From a virus, in IMG/VR virus record IMGVR_UViG_3300035698_026962, positions 1 through 27,360 of that record: a stretch of 27,360 bases of DNA; one strand, given 5' to 3'. The position numbers were made by a program, and so were the translations under genes. Within the stretch, counting starts at the first letter, position 1. Each line of letters starts with the position of its first letter. The notes beneath the pieces were generated by a model that saw nothing but the letters and a program-made list of their open reading frames with translations, searched no databases and was not told where the DNA came from. This document shows, piece by piece, positions 5,736 to 11,247 of the stretch.

Positions 5736-5809
5736 TGGAGCTCCCGGGAGGATTTGCACCCCCACCACCTGATTACAAAACAGGCACTCTACTGTTGAGT
5801 TACGGGAGC
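5736..5809 (-). tRNA. tRNA-Thr(TGT), altered T loop
   Basis: Acceptor GCTCCCG/CGGGAGC, T73, CCA. Stem CCTGT/TCAGG closes loop TTTGTAA, anticodon TGT. The T loop reads TGCAAAT, with G at position 55 where T (pseudouridine) is expected. Confidence 0.9.
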
Positions 5810-5815
5810 AAAAAT

Positions 5816-5892
5816 TGGAGCTGGAGGGAGGGGTCGAACCCCCAACCTGCGGATTACGAATCCGCTGCTCTGCCTGTTAAAGCTACTCCAGC
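5816..5892 (-). tRNA. tRNA-Thr(CGT)
   Basis: Acceptor GCTGGAG/CTCCAGC, T73, CCA. Stem GCGGA/TCCGC closes loop TTCGTAA, anticodon CGT. Confidence 0.93.
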
Positions 5893-5901
5893 TCAAAATC
5901 T

Positions 5902-5975
5902 TGGACCACCCATCGGGAATTGAACCCGAATCTCCAGCATGGCAAGCTGACGTAATGCCATTATACCATGGATGG
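5902..5975 (-). tRNA. tRNA-Gly(GCC)
   Basis: Acceptor CCATCCA/TGGGTGG with one T-G pair, T73, CCA. Stem TCAGC/GCTGG closes loop TTGCCAT, anticodon GCC. Position 1 is C, not the usual G. Confidence 0.88.
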
Positions 5976-6272
5976 TTAGAACCGGGCCACACAAAGAATG
6001 GTGAGCTCACCAACCCGGTCTTGGAATTCAGCCGACAACCTAGCCGTGACCCCTAGTATCTCCAACACCGGTAACCCTAGACAGGTAAGAACTGTCAGGC
6101 TTAGGCCTTTGGGCTCTGGGGGGTTGGAACGCCAAGACTCTGGTTTTGTTCTTAACCAAAACCAACCTCGACTGATACCACATGTGTGCTCACTCCACAT
6201 ACTGGGGCTGTTATGCTATCTCACATGGGTCTCCGACCTGCATCCAATAGTTTATCAAATGGCGAAAGTTTC
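5976..6272 (-). other. 297 nt without a credible protein gene; possible small RNA
   Basis: No frame here has a binding site or protein-like sequence. It contains three clear inverted repeats: GGTTTTG/CAAAACC (6142..6163), an 8 bp bulged stem at 6076..6099, and the perfect palindrome GGTGAGCTCACC (6000..6011). It is the second longest gene-free stretch inside the tRNA block. It lacks the signatures of RNase P RNA, SRP RNA or a tRNA, so its role is unknown. Confidence 0.4.
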
Positions 6273-6357
6273 TGGCGGAGGTAGAGGGAGTCGAACCCCC
6301 ACAGGCTCTCACCCGGCGATTTTCAAAACCGCTGCCATACCGTTAGACGATACCTCC
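6273..6357 (-). tRNA. tRNA-Ser(TGA)
   Basis: Acceptor GGAGGTA/TACCTCC, G73, CCA. Stem GCGGT/ATCGC closes loop TTTGAAA, anticodon TGA. A long variable arm is present. Confidence 0.93.
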
Positions 6358-6369
6358 ACTAGTAAAGTA

Positions 6370-7089
6370 CTAAAATGGTAGTGACCGTGTAATACTGGTC
6401 AGTTTGAATGGCTTTGTCTCCCACTCATACCCATCATACTGTATTACCGCACCTGTTTGCTTGTGCTGACGAATGTCATAGTCAGCCACATCTAACCCCA
6501 ATTCTCTCAAACTCTCGTCAGGGTCGTCTCTGAGCCGTCTCATGTAGGTCTGGTAGACAAGAAGTGTTGGGTCCCTAAGGTCCCGACCGGTTCGGTCTCT
6601 CCCCCATGACTCAATGACCCGACAGCTGCCCGGGCACACACCCAACACCGCCTGTATAAGGCTTACATCAACAACTACCAGATACCCTATGTTGGCGATG
6701 AGTGCCTCAATAATAGCACCAACCGTTCCATAGGTGGCGGTAAGACGGTTCACCATGTACGTCCATATGGCGTAGGTAACCTCGTATCCGGAAGACTCTG
6801 CCTCCAGATATTTACTAATCTGATACTGATTTATCTTCAGCTGTGAGGATGAGGACGTGGCTTTGGATTCAATCATCAGGCGAAACTCCTCATGCATAAC
6901 ATCTGGACAGATATCTGCATTACAATTTGTTGTACGCCTGTCCCCACCAAGAAGTACCGCTGTTAGATTCTCAAAGACCTTCCCAACAATTGTAGCAGTT
7001 TCCTGATACCCCTGAACGTGCCGGTCAAGGGTAAGACCCGGAAACAATAATGGATGCTGTATTCTTCGCTTTCTGTTTATAACCAGCAT
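6370..7089 (-). CDS. Putative PD-(D/E)XK nuclease
   Basis: The 239-residue protein has ADICPDV (D63), then IESKA (E74, K76), the spacing D-x10-E-x-K of the PD-(D/E)XK nuclease core, preceded by an acidic helix residue near E40 and followed by SQLKINQYQISKYLEA, which resembles the Gln-containing helix after the core. The C-terminal half is hydrophobic to mixed and unrecognised. Start ATG 7089 follows AAGGACAACT. It stands alone between Ser(TGA) and Phe(GAA). It could be a host-DNA or junction nuclease or a tRNA-array-associated mobile nuclease; substrate is not evident. Confidence 0.6.
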   Translation of the reverse strand: MLVINRKRRIQHPLLFPGLTLDRHVQGYQETATIVGKVFENLTAVLLGGDRRTTNCNADICPDVMHEEFRLMIESKATSSSSQLKINQYQISKYLEAESSGYEVTYAIWTYMVNRLTATYGTVGAIIEALIANIGYLVVVDVSLIQAVLGVCPGSCRVIESWGRDRTGRDLRDPTLLVYQTYMRRLRDDPDESLRELGLDVADYDIRQHKQTGAVIQYDGYEWETKPFKLTSITRSLPF

Positions 7090-7104
7090 AGTTGTCCTTA
7101 AAAA

Positions 7105-7180
7105 TGGTGGTCAGGGCCGGTTTTGAACCGGCTACGCTTGCCTTTTCAGAGCAACGCTCTACCGAGTGAGCTACCCGACC
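7105..7180 (-). tRNA. tRNA-Phe(GAA)
   Basis: Acceptor GGTCGGG/CCTGACC, A73, CCA. Stem TTGCT/GGCAA closes loop CTGAAAA, anticodon GAA. Confidence 0.94.
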
Positions 7181-7181
7181 A

Positions 7182-7400
7182 CTAATCAGTAAGACGCTTC
7201 TTGCCTTTAATGTTTTTATCTGAAACAGACATAGCAAAATGACAGCCACAACCTAGGCAAATAAAACTAGCCTCATTATGTAGCCTATCATCTGAGCCAA
7301 AGCATTGTGCAAACTCAATATCCCCAGAGCAGCACTCTGGACACTTTGGTTTATCAGCAAAATAATAATCAACACCATGCTTCATAATCTTAGTGCCCAT
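7182..7400 (-). CDS. Zinc-ribbon protein (72 aa)
   Basis: ATG at 7400 follows AAGGAGAAGTAGG. CPECCSGDIEFAQC and FICLGCGCHF give two Cys clusters about 27 residues apart, a zinc-ribbon layout. The C-terminus is basic (NIKGKKRLTD). Its stop lies one base before tRNA-Phe. Function unknown; it could bind nucleic acid or a host protein. Confidence 0.75.
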   Translation of the reverse strand: MGTKIMKHGVDYYFADKPKCPECCSGDIEFAQCFGSDDRLHNEASFICLGCGCHFAMSVSDKNIKGKKRLTD

Positions 7401-7417
7401 CCTACTTCTCCTTAAAA

Positions 7418-7492
7418 TGGCGACCCCGAGGAGATTTACACTCCTAACTCCCTGCTAGACAGGCAGGTGCTCTGTTGTTGAGCTACGGGGCC
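7418..7492 (-). tRNA. tRNA-Asp(GTC), altered T loop
   Basis: Acceptor GGCCCCG/CGGGGTC, G73, CCA. Stem CCTGC/GCAGG closes loop CTGTCTA, anticodon GTC. The T loop reads TGTAAAT, lacking the T55 and C56 of the TTC core. Confidence 0.9.
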
Positions 7493-7519
7493 GCTCATAA
7501 AATATGATAGTAGAGGTGT

Positions 7520-7732
7520 CTACCCAGACCTATTCAACCACTCCCAAACAGTACTATTTTTATAGCCACCCAAAAGATGACCTATTTCTTTATATGACTT
7601 CCCTTCTTCTCGCAAAAGAATTGCTTTTGGTTTCAATACCAAATCTCTTCTGCAAGACCAACAAAAACCCTCTTTAAGAACCCTTCTTTTACCACACCCT
7701 TTACAATTTCTTTTCAGAGGACCTATTGCCAT
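7520..7732 (-). CDS. Zinc-binding protein with C-terminal HTH (70 aa)
   Basis: From ATG 7732 the protein has CKGCGKRRVLKEGFCWSC, a four-Cys knuckle, then a basic linker and EEGKSYKEIGHLLGGYKNST, which has the look of a helix-turn-helix. The binding site (CAGGTT) is weak and the gene overlaps the previous frame by 32 nt. The two frames together may be one gene broken by a frameshift: CDICGNEFF would then run into this domain. The DNA is clearly more AT-rich than its neighbours, which hints at recent arrival. Such zinc plus HTH modules occur as DNA-binding parts of homing nucleases, but no nuclease domain is seen. Confidence 0.6.
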   Translation of the reverse strand: MAIGPLKRNCKGCGKRRVLKEGFCWSCRRDLVLKPKAILLREEGKSYKEIGHLLGGYKNSTVWEWLNRSG

Positions 7733-7895
7733 AACCTGCGTTAAGATTATATTTATATCTAAAAAATTCATTACCACAAATATCACATTTTATAGAAACT
7801 CGACAATCTAAAATCTGCTGTCCCCATTTACAATGAGATGAACAAAACTTTTTCTGCTTACCTACTAAGGTCTTTCCACAAAAGACACACTCCAT
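7701..7895 (-). CDS. Small four-Cys zinc-finger protein (64 aa)
   Basis: ATG at 7895 follows TTGGAGGTTTTT, a strong site. MECVFCGKTL, KKFCSSHCKW and KCDICGNEFFRYK give three Cys pairs; CSSHC and CDICGNEFF are typical of phage zinc-finger proteins related to HNH and homing nuclease DNA-binding domains. The final residues (RSSEKKL) look like frameshift read-through, because the neighbouring frame continues the same kind of sequence. AT-rich. Confidence 0.6.
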   Translation of the reverse strand: MECVFCGKTLVGKQKKFCSSHCKWGQQILDCRVSIKCDICGNEFFRYKYNLNAGYGNRSSEKKL

Positions 7896-7941
7896 AAAAA
7901 CCTCCAACAAAATGTAACCTAACCAAAAATATCTTTTAAAC

Positions 7942-8029
7942 TGGTGGCCAGGGTGGGACTCGAACCCACATTCTCATAATGAGCCGCCTTATCAGAGCGG
8001 TGCCTGAAACCAAATTCGGCTACCTGGCT
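7942..8029 (-). tRNA. tRNA with Ile anticodon GAT but long variable arm
   Basis: Acceptor AGCCAGG/CCTGGCC with an A1-C72 mismatch, A73, CCA. Stem CCGCT/GGCGG closes loop CTGATAA, anticodon GAT. A 14 nt variable region forms CTCA TTA TGAG, and the D loop is long. Class II bodies normally belong to Leu, Ser or Tyr, so amino acid identity is uncertain. Confidence 0.82.
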
Positions 8030-8035
8030 ACAAGT

Positions 8036-8063
8036 ATTATACAGTTGAATGTAAATTTGTCAA
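8036..8063 (-). promoter_or_regulatory. Internal tRNA-array promoter
   Basis: Minus-strand TTGACA, 16 nt ending in TG, TATAAT, in the 38 nt gap before the GAT tRNA. It gives the left part of the array its own start point. Confidence 0.85.
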
Positions 8064-8067
8064 CATA

Positions 8068-8143
8068 TGGTGAGCAGGATGGGACTCGAACCCATACACT
8101 CCTCCTTAGGAGGGAGGTGTCTTTCCAGTTAGACTACCTGCTC
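8068..8143 (-). tRNA. tRNA-Arg(CCT)
   Basis: Acceptor GAGCAGG/CCTGCTC, A73, CCA. Stem CCTCC/GGAGG closes loop CTCCTAA, anticodon CCT. Confidence 0.94.
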
Positions 8144-8151
8144 ACAAAGAA

Positions 8152-8227
8152 TGGTGGGCCCTCAGGGTATTGAACCCCGGTAATCTGATTATGAGTCAGA
8201 TGCCCTGAACCTTTAGACGAAGGGCCC
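8152..8227 (-). tRNA. tRNA with anticodon CAT (Met, fMet or Ile2)
   Basis: Acceptor GGGCCCT/AGGGCCC, A73, CCA. Stem TCTGA/TCAGA closes loop CTCATAA. Position 1-72 is a normal G-C pair and the anticodon stem lacks three G-C pairs, so an initiator is unlikely; elongator Met and lysidine-modified Ile2 cannot be told apart by eye. Confidence 0.9.
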
Positions 8228-8237
8228 ATCAGTATAA

Positions 8238-8314
8238 TGGTCGGGGCGGGAGGAATCGAACCTCCGGTTTCTTGGTCCCAGGCCAAGCGGACTACCAGAC
8301 TGTCCTACGCCCCG
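8238..8314 (-). tRNA. tRNA-Pro(TGG) with C33
   Basis: Acceptor CGGGGCG/CGCCCCG, A73, CCA; C1-G72 is typical of bacterial tRNA-Pro. Stem CTTGG/CCAAG closes loop CCTGGGA, anticodon TGG with C33. Its first ten bases overlap the gene at 8305..8664. Confidence 0.9.
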
Positions 8315-8664
8315 AATGTGTCGTCAAAACCACCTTGTGAATCCTCCATGTCAGCACTATCCAAACACATCGTAACAATAACAAGAATGTCCTTACCAGT
8401 AAAACAATCAAACAATTCAGCACTTCCACCACCCACAATTAGGTCAACATCGATATACTGAAATCCTGCCTCCTCAGTAACCTCCCATGTATAGTCAACA
8501 TCGTCAGAAGGTGCCTCAAGATACTCGCATAAAACCTGCTTTGCATACCTTGCATAATCCAAAAGAGGCAAATCATTAACCTCAAGATAATACTGAAAAA
8601 CTTGTACCTCAACCACCTCCGCCACACCTGCAACACAACAAACAACTTCCTTGCTCCTTGGCAC
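8305..8664 (-). CDS. Hypothetical acidic protein
   Basis: I place the start at GTG 8664 because GGGAGG lies 9 nt upstream; a GTG at 8700 is possible but has no binding site. The product has a YYLEVNDLPLLDYARYAKQV segment and an acidic C-terminus (ADMEDSQGGFDDTFGA). A middle stretch, DVDLIVGGGSAELFDCF, is hydrophobic but no clear membrane helix. No family is recognised. The TAG stop is formed by positions 8 to 10 of tRNA-Pro. Confidence 0.6.
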   Translation of the reverse strand: MPRSKEVVCCVAGVAEVVEVQVFQYYLEVNDLPLLDYARYAKQVLCEYLEAPSDDVDYTWEVTEEAGFQYIDVDLIVGGGSAELFDCFTGKDILVIVTMCLDSADMEDSQGGFDDTFGA

Positions 8665-8710
8665 CTTAGAAGTCCTCCCTATCGCACAAACTAGAATCAC
8701 ACATGAAACT

Positions 8711-8785
8711 TGGAGCGGCTACCGGGATTTGCACCCGGACCGTGAGCTTGGAAGGCTCGCATGCTGCTGTTGACACCATAACCGC
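8711..8785 (-). tRNA. tRNA-Gly(TCC), altered T loop and D arm
   Basis: Acceptor GCGGTTA/TAGCCGC, T73, CCA. GAGC/GCTC closes loop CTTCCAA, anticodon TCC. The T loop is TGCAAAT (G55) and the D arm pairs poorly. Confidence 0.85.
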
Positions 8786-8795
8786 TCTGGATTGT

Positions 8796-8872
8796 TGGAG
8801 GTGGAGGCGGGACTCGAACCCGCATAAACGGGTTTTGCAAACCCTGACCTAACCATTCGGCCACACACCACC
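8796..8872 (-). tRNA. tRNA-Cys(GCA)
   Basis: Acceptor GGTGGTG/CTCCACC with a T-T mismatch, T73, CCA. GGGT/ACCC closes loop TTGCAAA, anticodon GCA. Confidence 0.9.
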
Positions 8873-8873
8873 A

Positions 8874-9287
8874 TTAGGCAAAAATCTTGTTAAATCGAAA
8901 TGGTGGCTCCTTGTAAAAGAAGTCACCAACACCCACATCAAACAGATTAGCCTCCGATATTGGCTTATATTTCCTTTCAAGACTCACCACCCTTACCCAT
9001 TTACCGACTCTGGCCGTACCAGCCCACTGTGACCCTTGCCGCTCCGGTCTCCAATAGGCCACCCACACCTCAAGCTCAGCAAGCTCTGGCTCATCCATTA
9101 CAATATCCTCAACCAAATACTTGAGCATCATACCGGCCTGTAACGTACCCTTAACCTCAAACTCTGATGTTACCACATACTCTTCACTCGGTATGTGAAA
9201 AATAACCCTGTATATCTGGTTACCCGAATAACTCCGTACCGCATCCACCTCCTTTGGAACTGTCCGTATGATATGTTCCTGATTCAT
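8874..9287 (-). CDS. Hypothetical protein (137 aa)
   Basis: ATG at 9287 follows TGAGGAGAACACA; the frame is open further upstream only because it runs through tRNA genes. The product is beta-rich (YRVIFHIPSEEYVVTSEFEV) with a central acidic helix and a VWVAYWRPER strand. It ends FRFNKIFA one base before tRNA-Cys. No family is recognised. Confidence 0.75.
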   Translation of the reverse strand: MNQEHIIRTVPKEVDAVRSYSGNQIYRVIFHIPSEEYVVTSEFEVKGTLQAGMMLKYLVEDIVMDEPELAELEVWVAYWRPERQGSQWAGTARVGKWVRVVSLERKYKPISEANLFDVGVGDFFYKEPPFRFNKIFA

Positions 9288-9320
9288 TGTGTTCTCCTCA
9301 TCTATGTTAATTCTGAAAAA

Positions 9321-9395
9321 TGGTGACCCCACATGGACTTGAACCATGATAGCCGGATTAAAGGTCCGATACTCTTCCACTTGAGTTATAGGGCC
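9321..9395 (-). tRNA. tRNA-Lys(TTT) with C33
   Basis: Acceptor GGCCCTA/TGGGGTC, A73, CCA. Stem TCGGA/TCCGG closes loop CCTTTAA, anticodon TTT with C at position 33. Confidence 0.9.
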
Positions 9396-9401
9396 ACGAA
9401 C

Positions 9402-9477
9402 TGGCTCCCCGGGCAGGAATCGAACCTGCAATTGTCCGGTTAACAGCCGGGTGCCTTACCTATTTGGCCACCGAGGA
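9402..9477 (-). tRNA. tRNA-Asn(GTT)
   Basis: Acceptor TCCTCGG/CCGGGGA, G73, CCA. Stem CCCGG/CCGGA closes loop CTGTTAA, anticodon GTT. T1-A72 matches many bacterial tRNA-Asn genes. Confidence 0.94.
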
Positions 9478-9486
9478 GCAGAAAAA

Positions 9487-9560
9487 TGGAAGCCCCGACA
9501 GGAATCAAACCTGTGTAACGAGGGCCAAAACCTCGTGCCTTGTCATTGGGCTACGGGGCC
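9487..9560 (-). tRNA. tRNA-Gln(TTG), altered T loop
   Basis: Acceptor GGCCCCG/CGGGGCT, T73, CCA. Stem CGAGG/CCTCG closes loop TTTTGGC, anticodon TTG. The T loop is TTTGATT, with T instead of C56. It is the promoter-proximal tRNA of the array. Confidence 0.9.
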
Positions 9561-9567
9561 AATCAAA

Positions 9568-9591
9568 CCGGGGCCACAACAGTGACCCCGG
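9568..9591 (-). other. GC-rich hairpin before the first tRNA
   Basis: CCGGGGTCA pairs with TGGCCCCGG (9 bp, one T-G) around CTGTTG, followed by TTTGATT and, 7 nt on, tRNA-Gln. It resembles a weak terminator or attenuator at the end of the array leader, or a processing stem. Confidence 0.5.
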
Positions 9592-9763
9592 ACCAATAAT
9601 CATTGCATCAACCCGTTTGTCAAAGAACCGCTCGAGTCAATTACCTTGTCCAAATATTCCAGACAATATTGAAATGAGCCGCCTGCGCCTCCGCAAACTC
9701 GCACCGGACAACTGTCTGACCGGCACTAATACACTGCCGTTCATAAAGTACACTTGTACAAGC
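9592..9763 (-). other. tRNA-array leader
   Basis: About 170 nt lie between the array promoter and the hairpin at 9568..9591. A perfect palindrome CTTGTACAAG (9753..9762) covers the expected transcription start. A 35-codon frame (9637..9744, no clear binding site) contains five Arg codons in a row (CGG AGG CGC AGG CGG). No other gene is visible. Confidence 0.4.
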
Positions 9764-9791
9764 ATTATACAAGGTGGGGGTTATTCGTCAA
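9764..9791 (-). promoter_or_regulatory. Main promoter of the tRNA array
   Basis: Minus-strand TTGACG, 16 nt ending in TTG, TATAAT. It is the only strong promoter between the replication genes and tRNA-Gln. Confidence 0.85.
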
Positions 9792-9859
9792 GTTGTTTTT
9801 CAAAAAACTTACTTTACCAATACAATGCTGCTTTGAATTTGTTACACAGGGGCCAGGAT

Positions 9860-9898
9860 GGCTCCTCGCCTAAGCACATAAGTGCTAAGCGAGAAGCC
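9860..9898 (-). other. Long two-part hairpin
   Basis: GGCT, CTCGC and AGCAC pair in series with GTGCT, GCGAG and AGCC around the loop TTAT, about 14 bp with small internal loops. The sequence TTAGCACT appears twice around it. It lies in the roughly 170 nt between the last replication-block gene and the array promoter, where no gene is seen. A weak TTGACA at 9940..9945 lacks a good -10. Confidence 0.55.
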
Positions 9899-9962
9899 CT
9901 AGTGCTAACCTAAGGGCGATTCACAATAACAACTGAGCATGTCAACAAGTAAAATAAAATTT

Positions 9963-10241
9963 TCACGACGGTGTCTGATAAACTCTTGAAAGAAAGTCCT
10001 CAAGAAGAAAATCATCAGGTGCTCTATCTATCATCGTGGCAATAATCTGAAGCACTTGAACCGAGGAAAACATAGGTGCATAGGCGTTTGGATTTGCAAA
10101 AAAGGGAGTATTACCAAAAGCTGGCACACTCATAGCCTCAACCATAATCTCACCTAGTTCATCAAAATTGAGTGGCTGTAGATTATTCTGCTTAAAAAAC
10201 GTAAGTACCTCTGCCACTGCACCACTCTTACGCTTTGTCAT
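9963..10241 (-). CDS. Hypothetical protein (92 aa)
   Basis: ATG at 10241 overlaps the previous stop as ATGA, with AGGAAGGG upstream. The protein is helical: AVAEVLTFFKQNNLQPLNFDELGEI, a Pro/Phe/Asn-rich middle, then VQVLQIIATMIDRAPDDFLLEDFL. No family is recognised. It is the last gene of the long replication operon. Confidence 0.72.
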   Translation of the reverse strand: MTKRKSGAVAEVLTFFKQNNLQPLNFDELGEIMVEAMSVPAFGNTPFFANPNAYAPMFSSVQVLQIIATMIDRAPDDFLLEDFLSRVYQTPS

Positions 10242-10423
10242 AACAAACCCTTCCTCTGTATTTGTTTGTCATGACGTTCCCGCTGAAGCTCCTTATAGGT
10301 GTCACAAGCAAAATTAGTACATGTCTCACATGGTGTAAAATCAGCGACATCGCATTCCTCAAACCTACTACCTATCCTCTTTAGTGTCCGTATCCAAACC
10401 TTTTTACAATCAGTGTAATTCAA
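10238..10423 (-). CDS. Small Cys-containing protein (61 aa)
   Basis: The only start available is TTG at 10423, overlapping the preceding gene by 14 nt; the binding site is weak. DFTPCETCTNFACDTY has three close Cys residues, plus C6 and C24, so metal binding is possible. The C-terminus is basic (RERHDKQIQRKGLL). The ATGA overlap with the next gene supports real translation. Confidence 0.6.
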   Translation of the reverse strand: MNYTDCKKVWIRTLKRIGSRFEECDVADFTPCETCTNFACDTYKELQRERHDKQIQRKGLL

Positions 10424-10727
10424 GCTTATACTTCTTTCGTCTCAAAGCATACCGAACCCGCCTACTACGACTTATAGCACCAACAAGCACACAGGGCCTT
10501 ACATGCCGCTCATGCAACTCACGCAGCCTACGCCCCTCCTGCATAGCATAGGTTTCCTGAAGCCATTCCATCCCACATACCGCACACTTCCTGATAACAC
10601 CAGAATCACCATCGTCATAACTTATATAGGTAAAACCAATACCCTTATGGTTAGACTTGAAACCACAGGCCGAACACACCACCTCATCATCGAGGGGGGT
10701 ATACTTATGTTTTTCTCTCACCAACAT
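10410..10727 (-). CDS. Zinc-ribbon protein (105 aa)
   Basis: ATG at 10727 follows GAGGACACCGGATA and overlaps the previous gene by 23 nt. CSACGFKSNHKG and KCAVCGMEWLQ give a CxxC pair set about 30 residues apart, a standard zinc ribbon. The C-terminal 30 residues are very basic (SRSRRVRYALRRKKYKLE), suggesting nucleic-acid binding. Confidence 0.75.
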   Translation of the reverse strand: MLVREKHKYTPLDDEVVCSACGFKSNHKGIGFTYISYDDGDSGVIRKCAVCGMEWLQETYAMQEGRRLRELHERHVRPCVLVGAISRSRRVRYALRRKKYKLELH

Positions 10728-11247
10728 TATCCGGTGTCCTCAATTCTTTCTCAGTCTCATCACGACTTAAAATCTTAAGTACCTTGATAAGGTGAGCCCT
10801 ACGCTCCGGAGACAGCCTCTCAAAATCATCCTCAAGACTCTCCTCACTAGAACTAACCATCTTCTGTAAAACATCAGTTTGAGCAATATGCCCTGTACCA
10901 AACAACTTAATGAAATCCAAATAAGCTTCCTGCTGTTTACTCAAAAGTTTAAGCACCTCAAGCAATGAGCTGGCACTCATTGTTTTAAGTTTCTCCTCCT
11001 TAAACAGGAGATTCTCAACCTGCTCACCCCGCTGAAATAGCTTTATAAGCCCACCCATACGCCTACTACACACAGCTAGAAGATACAAGTCAACAAAAGC
11101 TTTTCCCTGAGTAGCGAACCCCTCGAACAACCGAGCTGAGGATTCCGCTGAGAAATCATCAAGTATCTCACCAGAAGCAAACCTGCGTATTACCGCAGCC
11201 TGCGCTTCTTCACTTTCCTCTACTGATGGATTCTTTGGCCTTGGCAT
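10705..11247 (-). CDS. Hypothetical helical protein (180 aa)
   Basis: The start ATG 11247 lies 38 nt inside the preceding gene, with GGGGTAGAGG before it. The product is almost wholly helical, with a central KLKTMSASSLLEVLKLLSKQ segment and a charged tail (RDETEKELRTPDNVGERKT). No motif is recognised. Its place among DNA-binding and sigma-like genes suggests a regulatory or replication accessory role, but this is weak. Confidence 0.72.
   Translation of the reverse strand: MPRPKNPSVEESEEAQAAVIRRFASGEILDDFSAESSARLFEGFATQGKAFVDLYLLAVCSRRMGGLIKLFQRGEQVENLLFKEEKLKTMSASSLLEVLKLLSKQQEAYLDFIKLFGTGHIAQTDVLQKMVSSSEESLEDDFERLSPERRAHLIKVLKILSRDETEKELRTPDNVGERKT

Noticed and set aside
5976-6272. RNase P RNA or SRP RNA
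   Set aside because: None of the conserved P4 or Alu/S-domain motifs is visible.
8874-9431. Longer start for the 137-residue protein
   Set aside because: The extra 48 codons run through tRNA-Lys and part of tRNA-Asn; a strong binding site marks ATG 9287.
9464-9913. 149-codon plus-strand frame
   Set aside because: It reads antisense through tRNA-Gln, the leader hairpin and the array promoter.
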